Shown in pieces: positions 9,599 to 22,100 of a DNA stretch of 64,000 nt. Within the stretch, counting starts at the first letter, position 1; the number at the start of each line of letters is the position of its first letter. The position numbers were made by a program, and so were the translations under genes. Under the pieces are notes generated by a model. The model saw nothing but the letters and a program-made list of their open reading frames with translations, made no database searches and was not told the DNA's origin. This DNA comes from Variovorax sp. MHTC-1 (GTDB taxonomy: Bacteria; Pseudomonadota; Gammaproteobacteria; Burkholderiales; Burkholderiaceae_C), in the NCBI RefSeq assembly GCF_003984645.1, contig NZ_RWKI01000005.1:330307-394306 (forward strand), in the 5' to 3' direction.

Positions 9599-10397
9599 GG
9601 ACTTCTGCCAGCAAGCGTTGCACGGCCTCGGTAGGGACCATCGCGTTATTGGGATGCGGGTCGGAGGTCCAGATCAGCGGGTGCTGGAACGGCGTGACGC
9701 GCAGCGGCATGTGGCGGGCCGTCTCCTTGCCCGCCCATTGATGGGCAATATGGTCGCCGGCATCGGCGAGCACCACGGTTTCGTGCAGCGCCGTGAGCTG
9801 CAGGGTTTCCGGGCCGAGCGCGCGCAGCTGCTGGCGCAGCAACTGCGATACGCCGAAGCCGAAGATTTCGTCGGTGAATGCATCGCCGTCCTTGGCCAGC
9901 CGGCGCCGCCATGCCGGGTCCGGCACGCAGAAGGAGCGCTCGAGCGCCTCCACGTGGCCGGCGCGCAGTTCCTGGACGTAGCGCGCGCCGTCGATGATCG
10001 GGTCCCACAGAATGAGCCGGGCCGGATCGCAGCGCCCGCTCTTGGCCGCCAGCACCGCCAGGGCGGCGCCCAGGCGCGCGCCGAGCCAGACGATGCGCCG
10101 GCTGCCGGCGCGGCGCCGCAGCTCCTCGTGCGCGGTGCAGACGTCGCGCCGCCAGCCTTCTAGATCGCCGTCGGTGTCCTCGCCGGGCGAGTCGCCGCTG
10201 CCGTGGTAGTCGAAGCGCAGCACCGCTACGCCGGAACGCGCGAGCCGGTCGGACAGCACGCGGAACAGGCGGTGCGCGCGCACGGCCTCCTGCCCGAGGG
10301 GCGGGCAGATCAACACGGCGATGCCGCTGTCGCGCTCAGGCGAATGGAAGAGCCCGAAGAGCTGCCGCGAGGCCGGGCCGAAGAGCATCGGAGTCAT
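9591..10397 (-). CDS. Alpha/beta-hydrolase-fold protein with Arg at the nucleophile position
   Basis: 268 aa. The fold is clear: AVLICPPLGQEAVRAHRLFR, then VLRFDYHGSGDSPGED. The nucleophile elbow, however, is WLGARLGAAL, with Arg where Ser would act. It is therefore probably not a serine hydrolase and may be structural, acyl-binding or a partner of the next gene product. The ATG overlaps the PPTase stop (ATGA at 10394-10397), and its own stop overlaps the next start by 8 nt. All this indicates one transcript and coupled translation. A second ATG at 10388 is possible. An Arg-type/Cys-type pair recalls the exosortase-A-associated hydrolases 2 and 1, although no exosortase gene is in view. Confidence 0.75.
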   Translation of the reverse strand: MTPMLFGPASRQLFGLFHSPERDSGIAVLICPPLGQEAVRAHRLFRVLSDRLARSGVAVLRFDYHGSGDSPGEDTDGDLEGWRRDVCTAHEELRRRAGSRRIVWLGARLGAALAVLAAKSGRCDPARLILWDPIIDGARYVQELRAGHVEALERSFCVPDPAWRRRLAKDGDAFTDEIFGFGVSQLLRQQLRALGPETLQLTALHETVVLADAGDHIAHQWAGKETARHMPLRVTPFQHPLIWTSDPHPNNAMVPTEAVQRLLAEVHE

Positions 10398-11113
10398 GCG
10401 TAAGTCTCGCTTTCGACGGCGTGCAGGCGCTGTGCGACAACCGCCTCTTCGCACATCAGCACCCGTGCCACCGCACACAGGGCGCCCTGGACATCATGGA
10501 AGGACGACAGCGCCAGGCGCACCACCCCGTCGGCGGAGCCGATCTTCACTTCGCGCGAATCGGGCACCACGCCCACGTCGAAGCTGCGCGTGTCGACCGA
10601 GAGGCCCATGCCGGTGGCCTTGAGGCAGGCTTCCTTGCGGGTCCAGCAGGTGAGGAAGGCGCGGTCGCGCTCGCTGGGCTCGAGCTGGGCCAGCGCCCGC
10701 CGCTCGGCCTCGGTGAAGTAGTTGGCGGCCAGCGCCGCCGCGTCCGGCATGGGGCGCAGCAGTTCGACATCGACCCCCACTTCGGCCTCGTCGCAGACCG
10801 CGATCAAGGCCACCGACTGGCTGTGGCTCAGGTTGAAGCGCAACTGCGCACGCTCGACCAGCGCGGGCTTGCCGAGGGCGCCGTGGTCGAACTCCAGCAG
10901 GCTCGCGGGGATCCCGCATTGCGCGGAGAGCGTCTCGCGCAGGGCCGCATGGGCGGCGACGAAGCGGTTGCGGTCGCGCCGAAAGACGAAGCGCCGGGCG
11001 CGCTCCCATTCGGCCTCCGACAGGGAAGCCACCGCCTGCGGCGCCGGCGTGGCGTCCAGGTCGACCTGCCAGAGGCGGCAAGATGCCGAGGAGGGGAGTT
11101 GCGTGATCGTCAT
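10394..11113 (-). CDS. 4'-phosphopantetheinyl transferase, Sfp type
   Basis: 239 aa, typical for Sfp/Gsp enzymes. It transfers phosphopantetheine from CoA to the conserved serine of carrier domains. The magnesium-binding motif is in VGVDVELLRPM, and the downstream W-x-x-K-E-A signature is in CWTRKEACLKATGMGLSVD. The substrate-facing N-terminal half (FNLSHSQSVALIAV) is also conserved. It starts 10 nt after the synthetase stop and overlaps the following hydrolase gene. Its dedicated role should be activation of the two PCPs of the NRPS and the PCP and ACP of the hybrid synthase. Confidence 0.92.
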   Translation of the reverse strand: MTITQLPSSASCRLWQVDLDATPAPQAVASLSEAEWERARRFVFRRDRNRFVAAHAALRETLSAQCGIPASLLEFDHGALGKPALVERAQLRFNLSHSQSVALIAVCDEAEVGVDVELLRPMPDAAALAANYFTEAERRALAQLEPSERDRAFLTCWTRKEACLKATGMGLSVDTRSFDVGVVPDSREVKIGSADGVVRLALSSFHDVQGALCAVARVLMCEEAVVAQRLHAVESETYA

Positions 11114-11123
11114 GGCGGCCTCT

Positions 11124-14100
11124 TCAGCTCTTGCGGCCCCAGCCGGAGAACACGCGGCCGAGCAGGCCGCCGCGCCGCGATTCGTTCGCCGCCGGCACCG
11201 CGGCCATGTCGAGCGCCGTGCCTGCAGCGGCCGAGGCCAGCTGCCCCAGGCCTTCGAACACGTAGCGGCGCGGTTCCACGCGGAAGCCCATCACCTGTTC
11301 GGCTTGCTGGATCACGCGCATCGCGAGCAGCGAGTCGCCGCCGAGGTCGAAGAAGTTGTCGTTGGCGCGGATGTCGTTGACGTCGATGCTGAGCGCGCTG
11401 GCCCAGATCTGCGCCAGCTTCGCCTGCTCCGGCAACAGCAGCACCTGCGCCTGCGGCGGCCGCGCGGCCACGGTCTGCGCGGCGGTGGGCGCCGGCGCCT
11501 CGTCGGCCGCGAGCCGCTGCAGGTAGACCGCGCTTGCCGAGCCGGCCGGCGCCGCGATGGCTTCCAGCGTGGCGTCCGGCTGCTGCGCGACCAGGCGCAG
11601 CAGCTCGAGATAGCGCTCCATGAAGGCGGCGCCGGTCTCGCGCTTGTAGATGTCGGCGTTGTAGACCACCGCGCCTTCGAGGCCGTTGGGCTTGTCCATC
11701 AGCCAGATGCCGAGATCGTCGGTCGCGCCGCGCTGCGGCAGATGCATCTGGCGGTGCTGGAGTCCGCCGATGTCGCGCGGCCGCTCGCGCGCGTCCTGGA
11801 ACGAGAACAGGGCCTGGTAGAGCCCCACGCCCTGCGCGCGCTCCACGAATTCGGGCTCGCTGACCAGGCGCTCGAAGGGGATCTGCTGGTGGCTCATCAC
11901 TGCGATCAGCTCCTGCTTCACGTAGCGCATGAACTCGCCGAAGCGCAGCGAGCGGTCGATCTGGAAGGACAGCGGCAGCACGTTGTTGAAGAAGCCCATC
12001 ACCGGCTCGAGCTCGGGCGTCTCGCGGCCGCGCACCGGCGTGGCGATGACGATCGAGCGGCTGTCGACGATGCTGCTCATCATGAGAATATAGACGCCCA
12101 GGGTCAGCATGTTGAGCGTGACGTCGTGGCGCTGGCCGGTCTCGCGCAGCCGCTCGGTGAGCGCCTTGTCGACATTGATCCAGTGCGCGCCGCCCTGGCC
12201 GCTCATGCCCGCGCGGCGCGGCATGTCGGTGCGCGGCGCCTTCGGCGTCGGCGAGTTCGCGAAACGGTCCTTCCAGTAGCGCAACTGGAGCTCGGCCTCG
12301 GGCTCAGTGAGCCAGCGCGCATACCAGTCGGCATAGTCGCCGTGGGTCACGGCCAGCTCGGGCAGTCCGTGCGCCTCGCCGCGCACCAGCGCGCCATAGA
12401 CGGTGGACAGCTCGCTCTGCAGGATGTCGAAGGACCAGCCGTCCCAGATCAGGTGGTGCGGCACGAAGACGAAGGCGTGGTCCTCGGCCGAGATCCTGTA
12501 GAGCGCCGCGTGGAACATCGGCGCGCGATGAATGTCGATCGGGCGATCGGCCATCTCGTGCATGCGCTCGGTCAGCTCGGCTTCGCGCTGGTCCTCCGGC
12601 AGATCGCCGAGATCGAACACCGGGAGCTCGTAGGCCACGTCCTTCGCGATCAACGCAGCCGGCGCGCCGGTGGCGGGATCGGTGCCGATCGCGGTGCGCA
12701 GCGAGGGCTGCCGCTCGATGATCGTGCGCAGCGCCGCATTGAACTTCTCGACGTCCAGCGGCCCGCCGAGCCGGTGCGCGGACGGGGCGTTGTAGGTCGG
12801 ACGCCCGGGATGCAGCTCTTCCACGAAACGGATGCGCTCCTGCATCGGCGTGAGCTGTGCGCTACTGCGGTCCGCGACATGCGCGATCGGCGCGCTGCGC
12901 GGCGCGTTGCTGCCGTCGAGGCCTTCGATCGCAGCGGCCAGCCGTTCGGCCGTCGGCGCCTCGAACAGCATGCGCAGCGGCACCGTGAGCTCGAACTCGC
13001 GGCTCAGCAGGGTCGCGAGCCGCGCCGCGAGCAGCGAATGGCCGCCCAGCGAGAAGAAGTCGTCGCGGATGCCGAGGCCGGGCAGGTTGAGCACGCGCTC
13101 CATCGTTTCCATCACGATGCGTTCGCGCTCGTTGCGCGGCGCCAGCCGCTCGCTCGTCTCTTGCCGCGTCGCGCTGGGCTTGGGCAGCGCCTTGCGGTCC
13201 ACCTTGCCGTTGGGCAGCAGCGGAATGGCGTCGAGGCCGACCACGTGCTGCGGCACCATGTACTGCGGCAGGCGGCAGCGCAAATGACGATCGAGCGCGG
13301 CCAGGTCGACCGTGGCGCCCGGCGAGGGCGCGAGGTAGGCCACCAGGCGCACGTCGCCCGGCTGGTCTTCGCGCGTGACGACGACGCTGCGCGCGACGCC
13401 TGGCGCCTCGTTGCAGCGCGCCTCGATCTCGCCGAGTTCGATGCGGTAGCCGCGCACCTTGACCTGGAAGTCGAAGCGGCCCATGTGCTCCAGCAGGCCG
13501 TCGTTGCGCCAGCGGCCGCGGTCGCCGCTGCGGTAGATCAGCGTTTCGACGCCGTCGATGGCGGTCGTCACGAATCGCTCGGCCGTAAGCTCGGGCCGGT
13601 CGAGGTAGCCCAGCGTCACGCCCATGCCGCTGATGCAGATCTCGCCCGGCACGCCGATCGGGCAGGGCTCGAGGTTGCCGTCGAGGATCCAGACGCCGGT
13701 GTTGGCCATCGGCCGGCCGATGGAGACGCCGCGCGCCGCGACGATCGGGCGCTCCATGCGCCAGACGGTCGACCACACGGTGGTTTCCGTCGGTCCGTAG
13801 AGGTTCCAGAGTTCGCTCGTGCGGTCCATCAGATCCAGCGAGAGATCCGCGGGCACCGGCTCGGCGCCGATCCAGGCGCGAAAGCCGCGCGGGCCCGACC
13901 ACTCGGCATCGAGCAGCAGCCGCCACATGCCGGGTGTAGCCTGCAGGATGGTGATGGCTTCCGACTCCAGCAGCGCTCGCAGCCGGTTGCCGTCCATCGC
14001 GACCTCGCGCTGCACGATCACGATCTCGGCGCCCGCCGCCAGCGGCAGCATCACCTCGGGCACCGCCATGTCGAAGGACAGCGTGGTCACCGCGGCCATG

Positions 14101-16130
14101 CGGTCGCCCGCACCGATGCCCGGCTGGCGCTGCATGGTCTGCATCAGGTTCGCCACCGCGCGGTGCGGCACGCACACGCCCTTGGGTTTGCCGGTCGATC
14201 CGGAGGTGTAGATGACGTAGGCGGTGTCTTCGCCCTGCGCATCTTGGGCCCCGGGCGGGAGCGGCGTGGGCGCTTCGTTCTGCCAGGCGGTGTCCAGGTC
14301 GAGCATCAGCACGCGGTCGGCCGCGTCTTCGCGCCACGTCCTCGGCGCCGCGGCGATCGAGGAGGCGGTCAGCAGCAGCCCGAGCTTCGCATCCTCGGCG
14401 TAGTAGTCCAGGCGCGCCTGGGGGAAGGCGGGGTCGAGCGGCACGTAGGCGGCGCCGCTCTTGAGCACCGCGAGCAGGGCCACGAACATGTCGAAGCCGC
14501 GGTCCAGGCACAGGCCGACGCGTTCGCCGCGGCCCATGCCGCGCGCACGCAGCGCATGGGCCAATCGGTTCGAGCGTTCGTCGAGTTCGCGGTAGCTCAT
14601 GCGCCTGGCGCCGTCGCGCAAAGCCGGCTGCGCGGGCTGAGTCGCCGCGTGCGTCATGAAGCCGGCATGCATCAGCGGCGCGCCTTCCAATGGCGTCGGC
14701 GCCGGCTGCAGCGTCGTGAGGGCGTGCGCTTCGGCGGGCGACAGCAGCGCGAGCTTGCCGACCGGCTGGGCCGGATTGCGCACCACGGCGCGCAGCAAGC
14801 TTTCGTACATGCCGAGCCAGCGGCGCACGGTCGCATCGTCGTAGAGGTCGGCGTTGTACTGCGCCTCCATCTGCATGCCGCCTACCACGGGCGTCACGTT
14901 GAGGAAGAGTTCGAAGTTCTCGTAGCGGCGCGCGATGGTGCTCTGCTCGACCTGCAGGTCGGGAAAATTGCCCTCGTTGGGCGCGGCATCGCGGTCCACG
15001 TTGAACAGCACGTTCACCAGCGGCAGGCGGCTGGGGTCGCGCGGCACGGGCAGCTTCTTGAGCAGCGCGCCGTAGGTCAGGGTCTGGTGCTCGAAGGCGT
15101 CGAGCAGGGCGCTTCCGGCCTGGCGCGCCAGCGCATTGAAGGGCGCCTGGGTGTCGACCGCCACGCGGATCGGCAGCAGGTTGACGCAGTGGCCCACCAG
15201 CGAGGGCATGTCGCTGGGCATCTGGCCCGCGGCCGCGATGCCGATCACCAGGTCGTCATGCGCCGTCAGGCGGTGCAGGGTAGCGGCGAAGGCGCTGAAC
15301 ATGGTCGCGAACAGGCTGGTGCCCGAAACGGCGCCGACCTTGCGCAGGCCGTCGATGAGGTCCTGGCTCAAGACGTGATCGATGCGGTAGGCATTGAAGG
15401 TGCGCACCGCCGGCCGCGGGCGGTCCAGCGGCAGCTCCAGCACCGGCAGGCTGCCGCCCGCGAAGCGCGAGAGCCAGTAGCCGACGTGGGCGTCCATCTC
15501 GGGGCTGTTCGCCTCTTGGGCCTCCCAGGCGGCGTAGTCGGAATACTGGGCCGCCGGCTCCAATGCCGGACCGGCGCCGATCTGTTCGGCATAGAGGCTG
15601 CCGAGGTCCTGGCTGATCACGCCCCAGGACCAGCCGTCGCAGATCGCGTGGTGCGCGCTCATCACGAGCACGTGGTCGATCGGCGACAGCCGGTAGAGCG
15701 CGGCCCTGAAGAGCGGGCCCTGCTCGAGGTGGAACGGCTCGAGCACGGCGGCCACGCCGTCTTCCTCGAGCCTGCGCTTCTGCGCCGCCGCATCGAGCGC
15801 GCCGAGATCGTATTCGGCCATGTGGACCGGCGCGGCCTCGCCGATCAGCAACTGCGCGCCGTCGGGCGAGATGGTGGCGCGAAGCGATTCGTGGCGCGCG
15901 ACCAGCCGGTCGAGCGCGCTGGCGAGCGCTCGCGTGTCCAGCGTGCCCTTGAGCCGCAGCCGGAGCGTCTCGTTGTAGGCCAGCGAGGCTTCCGGACTCA
16001 GGCGATCGCCGAGCCAGACTTCGCGCTGCGCCTCGGTGGTCGAGACGACGCGCTCGATCAGGCCCGAGGCGAAGGGATCGAACTCCTCGGCGGCGTCCTC
16101 GGCGGACAGGGTGGCGACTGCATCGATCAT
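11124..16130 (-). CDS. Non-ribosomal peptide synthetase, C-A-PCP-C-PCP, no thioesterase
   Basis: 1668 aa. Condensation domain 1 has an intact catalytic motif HHAICDG near residue 164. The adenylation domain spans about 500-960, with [11 protein letters not shown] near 644. PCP1 has LGGHSLL near 1029. Condensation domain 2 has HHLIWDG near 1226. PCP2 has LGGDSLL near 1598. A short tail ends the protein with no thioesterase, reductase or epimerase. The specificity positions of the A domain, read by eye against GrsA, are D-M-P-Q-W-G-L-V-W, closest to glycine-type codes (D-I-L-Q-L-G-L-I-W). The second condensation domain has no adenylation partner in the protein. ATG 16130 overlaps the previous stop (ATGA). 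Confidence 0.93.
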   Translation of the reverse strand: MIDAVATLSAEDAAEEFDPFASGLIERVVSTTEAQREVWLGDRLSPEASLAYNETLRLRLKGTLDTRALASALDRLVARHESLRATISPDGAQLLIGEAAPVHMAEYDLGALDAAAQKRRLEEDGVAAVLEPFHLEQGPLFRAALYRLSPIDHVLVMSAHHAICDGWSWGVISQDLGSLYAEQIGAGPALEPAAQYSDYAAWEAQEANSPEMDAHVGYWLSRFAGGSLPVLELPLDRPRPAVRTFNAYRIDHVLSQDLIDGLRKVGAVSGTSLFATMFSAFAATLHRLTAHDDLVIGIAAAGQMPSDMPSLVGHCVNLLPIRVAVDTQAPFNALARQAGSALLDAFEHQTLTYGALLKKLPVPRDPSRLPLVNVLFNVDRDAAPNEGNFPDLQVEQSTIARRYENFELFLNVTPVVGGMQMEAQYNADLYDDATVRRWLGMYESLLRAVVRNPAQPVGKLALLSPAEAHALTTLQPAPTPLEGAPLMHAGFMTHAATQPAQPALRDGARRMSYRELDERSNRLAHALRARGMGRGERVGLCLDRGFDMFVALLAVLKSGAAYVPLDPAFPQARLDYYAEDAKLGLLLTASSIAAAPRTWREDAADRVLMLDLDTAWQNEAPTPLPPGAQDAQGEDTAYVIYTSGSTGKPKGVCVPHRAVANLMQTMQRQPGIGAGDRMAAVTTLSFDMAVPEVMLPLAAGAEIVIVQREVAMDGNRLRALLESEAITILQATPGMWRLLLDAEWSGPRGFRAWIGAEPVPADLSLDLMDRTSELWNLYGPTETTVWSTVWRMERPIVAARGVSIGRPMANTGVWILDGNLEPCPIGVPGEICISGMGVTLGYLDRPELTAERFVTTAIDGVETLIYRSGDRGRWRNDGLLEHMGRFDFQVKVRGYRIELGEIEARCNEAPGVARSVVVTREDQPGDVRLVAYLAPSPGATVDLAALDRHLRCRLPQYMVPQHVVGLDAIPLLPNGKVDRKALPKPSATRQETSERLAPRNERERIVMETMERVLNLPGLGIRDDFFSLGGHSLLAARLATLLSREFELTVPLRMLFEAPTAERLAAAIEGLDGSNAPRSAPIAHVADRSSAQLTPMQERIRFVEELHPGRPTYNAPSAHRLGGPLDVEKFNAALRTIIERQPSLRTAIGTDPATGAPAALIAKDVAYELPVFDLGDLPEDQREAELTERMHEMADRPIDIHRAPMFHAALYRISAEDHAFVFVPHHLIWDGWSFDILQSELSTVYGALVRGEAHGLPELAVTHGDYADWYARWLTEPEAELQLRYWKDRFANSPTPKAPRTDMPRRAGMSGQGGAHWINVDKALTERLRETGQRHDVTLNMLTLGVYILMMSSIVDSRSIVIATPVRGRETPELEPVMGFFNNVLPLSFQIDRSLRFGEFMRYVKQELIAVMSHQQIPFERLVSEPEFVERAQGVGLYQALFSFQDARERPRDIGGLQHRQMHLPQRGATDDLGIWLMDKPNGLEGAVVYNADIYKRETGAAFMERYLELLRLVAQQPDATLEAIAAPAGSASAVYLQRLAADEAPAPTAAQTVAARPPQAQVLLLPEQAKLAQIWASALSIDVNDIRANDNFFDLGGDSLLAMRVIQQAEQVMGFRVEPRRYVFEGLGQLASAAAGTALDMAAVPAANESRRGGLLGRVFSGWGRKS

Positions 16131-19100
16131 GCTTTGTACTTCGTGAATTTGCCTTGGGCGTTCGGATCGGGCACAAACCACGCGGGTTGGCCGTCCTTGT
16201 CGCGGCCGAGCCGCGCGTCGGGTGCGGGCGGATGCGAGGGGTCGAGCACCGTCTTGGGCGCGGCGCGGCGCGGCAGCAGCTCGGCTTCCTGCATCTCGGC
16301 AATCGATTCCTTGAAGGCCGACTTGATGGTCGCGATGTCCTGCTGCGAATGCGCGGCCGTCATGAAGCAGGGGAAGTTGTCGAGGATGTGCACCCCGCGG
16401 CTGCGCATCATCGCGAACAGCAGGTCCTGCAGCGGATGGTCTTCGAGCCAGCTGACGCGCCACAGCGAGGAGAAGTAGCGGATCTCGACCGGCGCGCCGA
16501 CCTCGCGGCAGAAGGCCGAGAGCTCGTCGGCCATGGCCGCGGTATGCAGGTTCAGCTGTGTCTGCAGCTTGTTGTTGTCCGCCTTCAGGTGTTCGAGCGC
16601 GGCCTTGGCGGCGGCCAGCGCGAGCGGATGCCGCACGAAGGTGCCGGCGAAGTAGGTGACGCCCACCGTGGGCACGGAGTCGTCGCCGTACTGCCAGGGA
16701 CCGCCGTCGAGCGCATCCATGTACTGCCGCCTGCCCGCGATCACGCCCACGGGCATGCCGCCGCCCAGCACCTTGCCGTAGGTGGCGAGGTCGGCGCGAA
16801 TGCCGAACAGCGCCTGCGCGCCGCCCAGGTCGCAGCGGAAGCCGGTGATGACCTCGTCGAAGATCAGGCAGGTGTCGGACTTCTCGGTGATCGCGCGCAC
16901 CTCGCGCAGGAAATCGCGCGGCTGGAAGTCGGGCCGGCGGCTCTGCACCGGCTCGACCAGCACGGCAGCCAGGTCCTCGGCATTGGCGCGGATGAACTCG
17001 AGCGCCTCGGGCGTGCCGTAGTCCAGCACGCGAATGTCGCCGAACATGCCCTGCAGCACGCCGGGTGCGGCCGACATGCCCTTGGCATTGCGGCCCGCGC
17101 GCACCAGCACCTCGTCGAAGGTGCCGTGGTAGGAGCCGGTGAAGAGCACCACGGTGCTGCGGCCGGTGACGGTGCGCGCGATGCGCAGCGCCGCCATCAC
17201 CGCCTCGGAACCGGTGTTGCACAGGCCGGCGCGGTCGAATCCGGTGAGCTCGCACAAGAGCCGGGTCACGTCGGCGGCCAGCGGATGCTGCGGGCCGATC
17301 TCGTAGCCCAGGTCGAGCTGCTTCTTCACCGCCTCGTTGATGAAGTCGGGCGTCCAGCCGAAGAGATTCATGCCGAAGCCGTTGAGCGTGTCGACGTACT
17401 CGTTGCCGTCGATGTCCCACATGCGCGAGCCTTTGGAGCGCTCGATGACGATCTGGTAGGTGATTTCCTTGGTCGCGGGCCGGAAGCCGTTGACCACGCG
17501 CGGGTCGGCCATGTGCGAGCGGTTGTGCTCGGTGAAAGCCTTGCTCTTCCGGGTGCGCTCGACATAGCGGCGCATGAAGGCCGCCAGCCGCGCCTTCTGG
17601 CGCTCGGTCGGCTCCTTGCTCTGCGTGTGGATGCGCGCGATGGCGCCGAAGGCTTTCTTGACGTCGTACGTCGGCGCGGCGGGCGGCTCCTCGGCGGCAG
17701 CCGGCTCGGGGGTGTTGGACGCCGTGGCCGCGGCGGTGGCCATGGGCGTGGGTTGCTCCACCGCCGGCGCCGGCAGCACAGGGCTGACCGGAACCGTCGG
17801 GGCCGCCGACAGCAATGCGAGTTGCTGTTGCATCAATTGCATCTGTTGTGCGATGACCTGCTGCACCAGGCTGCCGCTGGCGTCCGTCACGACCGCCGCG
17901 GGCTGCATGGCCGGCAGTGCGGCAAGCGCCGGTTGCTGCGGCACGGCAGCGGGCATTGCCGGCGGCACGACCGCTGCGGCCGTGTCCGGCGGCAGCGTCG
18001 CATCGAGGAACTCGGCCAGCGCGTCGAAGCTGCGATAGCTCTCCATCAGCTGCCGGAAGGTCAGGTTCACCTTGAAGGTCTTCTTGACCTGCAGCGCGGC
18101 CTGCGTGAGCGTGAGCGAGTCGAGCCCGATCTCGACGAAGGGCGCGGCGCCGTCGACGTCGGCCATGTCGGCGCCCGAGAGGTTCTCGAACAGCTCGCGC
18201 AGGCGCGTGACGAGGGAGGCGCGCCGCGCGGGCGGTGCGGAAGTGGCGGCAGCAGCAGCGACGGTCATTGTCAACTCCGGAATCGATGGGGTCTGTGGGG
18301 GCACGGATGCGGCAACGGCGAGCGCGGGCGCGGGCGCAGGTGCAGCTGCGATAGGCGTCGAAGCGATGTCGACCCAGAAGCGCTTGCGCTCGAAGGGATA
18401 GGTGGGCAGGCGCACGCGCTGCTTGCGTGCGCGCGCGTCGAGGGCCGCCAGGTCGATCTCGACGCCCTGGGCCCAGAGCCGGCCGGCGCCGAGCCGCCAG
18501 GCGGCGCTCTCACTGCCCGGCTGGTCGGCGAGCAGCGAGGCCGCCGGCGCGGGCAGGGCCTTGGAGGCGTGCTGGCGCACCAGGGTGGCCAGCGTGTTGC
18601 GCGGGCCGATCTCGACGAAGAGCGGGTGCGCGAGCTGGGCCAGCACCTCGCGCACGGCGGGCGAGAAGCGCACCGTCTCGCGCAGATGGCGCGCCCAATA
18701 GCGCGGGTCGGTCGCTTCCTCGGCGCTCAGCAGGCGGCCGGTGAGGGTCGAGTAGATCGGCAGCGCCGGCGGAGCGAGCGGCGTCTCGCGCACCAGCGCC
18801 TCGAAGGGCGCGACTGCCGCATCCATCATCGCGGAGTGAAAGGCATGCGAAGTCGAAAGCGTCCTGGCGACGATGCCCTTGGCTTCGAGCTCGGCGCGCA
18901 GCCTCTCGATGGCATCGCTCGGCCCTGCCGCCACGCAGACCGCCGGGCCGTTGTCGGCCGCGAGCGAAATCCCTTCGGGCAGGAGCGGCTGCAGCTCGGC
19001 CGCCGGCAGGCGCACCGAGAGCATGGTGCCGGCGGGCAATTCCTGCATCAGCGCACCGCGCCGCGCAACCAGGCGGGCCGCATCTTCCAGCCGCATCACG

Positions 19101-22100
19101 CCGGCCAGCACGGCGGCGGCGAACTCGCCGACGCTGTGGCCGATCATCGCGGCCGGCTTTACGTCGAGCGCCATGAGCTGGCGCGCCAGCGCGTATTCGA
19201 GCGCGAAGGTGGCGGGCTGCGTGACCGAGGTCGGCGCCAGCGCGGCAGTATCGTCCGAGAACATGCGCTCGCGCAGATCGAAGCCGAGCACGCCCTCGAA
19301 AGCCTGCAGGCATTCGTCGAAGGCGGCGCGGAAGACGCCATCGCCGGCATACAGCGTGCGCCCCATGCCGGCGTACTGCGCGCCTTGGCCGGGGAACATG
19401 AAGACCGCTTGCGGTACCCAGGCGTTGACTGCGGCGCCGGCACGGGCGGCCGAGTCGGCGCTGCGCAATGCCGCGACCGCTTCGTCGATGGACTCGGCAA
19501 CCACGCAGGCGCGCTGTGCGAACTGCTTGCGTCCCACGCGCAGCGTGTGGGCGACGTCGGCCAGCGAGAGTTCGCGGTGCGCGTCGAGGTGATCGGCCAG
19601 CCGGGCGGCGGCGGCGGCGAGCGCAGCCGGCGTCCGCGCGGAGAGCGTGAGCAGCTGCGGGCCGCTCGCCGGATCGGAAGGCGCGGTGGGCGGCGCTTCC
19701 TCGACGATCACGTGCGCATTCGTGCCGCCGACGCCGAAGCTGCTGACGCCGGCGCGTCGCGGCGCGCCCTCGCGCGGCCAGGGGCGAAGCTGGCTGTTCA
19801 CGCGGAAGGGCGTGGCGTCGAAATCGATCGCCGGATTCGGCGCCTCGTAGTGCAGGCTGGCCGGGATCGCCTCGCAGTGCAGGGCGAGAGCGGTCTTGAT
19901 GAGCCCGGCCGCGCCCGCGGCGGTGACCATGTGCCCGACATTGCTCTTCAGCGAGCCGATGGTGCAGAAACCGGTGTCGGCGGTGTGCGCGGCATAGGCG
20001 CGCGCGAGGCCCTCGACCTCGATCGGATCGCCCATCGGCGTCGCCGTGCCGTGCGTCTCGACGTAGGAGATGCTGCGCGCCTCCACGCCGGCCGAGGCCA
20101 GGGCCGCTTCGATCACCGCGGCCTGGCCGTCCACGCTGGGTGCGGTGAAGCTGGCCTTGGCGCCGCCGTCGTTGTTGATGGCCGCGCCGCGCAGCACCGC
20201 GTAGATGGTGTCGCCGTCGGCGATCGCATCGGAGAGCCGCTTGAGCAATACCACCGTCGCGCCGTCGCTGAACACCGTGCCCTTGGCCCGGGCATCGAAG
20301 CTGCGCGTATGGCCGTCGGGCGACAGCATCGAGCCTTCGTTGTAGAGATAGCCGCTCTTCGGCGGGCATGTGACGGAGGCGCCGCCCGCCAGCGCCATGC
20401 GGCACTGGCCGGTGCGCAGTGCGAAGAAGGCCTGGGCGATCGCCACCAGCGAGGTCGAGCAGGCGGTGTGCACGCTCACTGCCGGGCCGGTGAGGTTGAG
20501 CTTGTTCGCCACGCGGGTGGTGATGTAGTCCTTCTCGTTGGCCAGCATGACCTGGAACTCGCCCACCATCTCGACCAGGTCGGGCCGGGTCGAGACGTGG
20601 CGCTGGAAGTAGCTGGCGTTGTACATGCCGCCGTACACGCCGACCGGGCCGGGCGCCTGGTCGGGCACGTAGCCGGCGCGTTCCAGGCATTCCCAGCAGA
20701 TCTCGAGGAACACGCGCTGCTGCGGGTCCATCAGCTCCGCTTCCTTCGGATTGATGCCGAAGAAAGCGGCGTCGAACTGATCGATGCCGTCGATCACGCC
20801 GCGGGCGCGCACGTAGAGCGGGTCGGCACGCAGCGCGGCGCTGACGCCGGCGTCCAGCGTCGCGTCGTCGAAGAAGCTGATCGATTCGCGGCCGGCCATC
20901 AGGTTGTCCCAGAACTGCTCGACGTCCGCCGCGCCCGGGAAGCGGCCGGCCATGGCGATCAGCGCCACCGATTCCATGTCGCTGCCGCTTGCCGGCTTCG
21001 CCGCGACGGCGCGTTCACGCTGCGGCGGCGCGGGTTCGTCGTGCTGCGCCTGCATGTCGGCGGCCAGGGCGGCGGGCGTCGGCTGGCGGAAGAACAGGTT
21101 GGTCGAGAGGCGGCGTTCGCTGCCCTGCTGCAGATCGCGCAGCACCCGCAGCACCAGCAGTGAATCGCCGCCTAGGTCGAAGAAGTTGTCGCTGCGGCCG
21201 ACCTGGTCGAGGCCGAGCGCGCGCGCGAAGGCGGCGCAGACGCGGCGTTCCGCATCGTCGCGCGCTTCCTCGAAAGGCTGCGCGAGTTCGGGCCGCTGCC
21301 GCGGCGGCTCGGGCAGCGCCCGGCGGTCCAGCTTGCCGTTGGTCGTGACCGGCAGTTGCTCGAGCCAGACCTGCGCCGCCGGCAGCATGGCGTCGGGCAG
21401 GCGGTCGGCGAGATGCTGGCGCAGCAGGCTCCACGGCAGCTCGGCGCCGCGCGCCACGAGGTAGGCCACGAGACGCAGCCGGCCGCCCGCGTCCGCGCGC
21501 GGCACGACCGCGCAGGACTTGATGCCGGGATGGGCGAGCAGCGCGGCCTCGACCTCGCCGATTTCGATGCGATGGCCGCGGATCTTCACCTGGCCATCGA
21601 TGCGGCCGATGTATTCGATCGTGCCGTCGGGGAGCCAGCGAGCCTGGTCGCCCGTGCGGTAGAGGCGCTCGCCGGGCGCGCCGAAGGGATCGGCCACGAA
21701 GCGTTCGGCGCTCAGGTCGGGGCGCTGCAGGTAGCCGCGCGCCAGGCCGCGTCCGCCGATGCAGAGCTCGCCGACCAGGCCGGCGGGCAGCATCGCCATC
21801 GAGGGGCTCAGCACGCGCAGCACGGTGTCGTTGATCGGGCGGCCGATGGGTACGGAGCGCGCGTCGGCCGGCAGGTCCTGTGGAATGCGGTGCGTGGCCG
21901 CGAATGTCGTGCACTCGGTCGGCCCGTAGCCGTTGATCAGCGCGAGCCCAGGCAGTGCGGCCAGCGCGCGCCGCACATGCGGCACCGACAGCGCCTCGCC
22001 GCCGGTGAGCAGCTGGCGCAGGCCCGCCAGTTGCGCGGGATCGTCGTCGACCACGGCATTGAACAGGCCGGCGGTGAGCCAGGCGGTCTTCACCGAATGC

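Noticed and set aside
8657..10397. Exosortase/PEP-CTERM locus suggested by the hydrolase pair
   Set aside because: No exosortase, no PEP-CTERM sorting signals and no polysaccharide genes are linked; only the elbow pattern is shared.
10722..16478. Plus-strand open frame of 1918 codons opposite the NRPS
   Set aside because: High GC at third positions of the real minus-strand gene keeps the antisense frame open. The translation is Arg/Ala/His-rich with no domain.
16154..21163. Plus-strand open frame of 1669 codons opposite the hybrid synthase
   Set aside because: Same cause; it contradicts intact KS, AT, ACP and aminotransferase motifs on the other strand.
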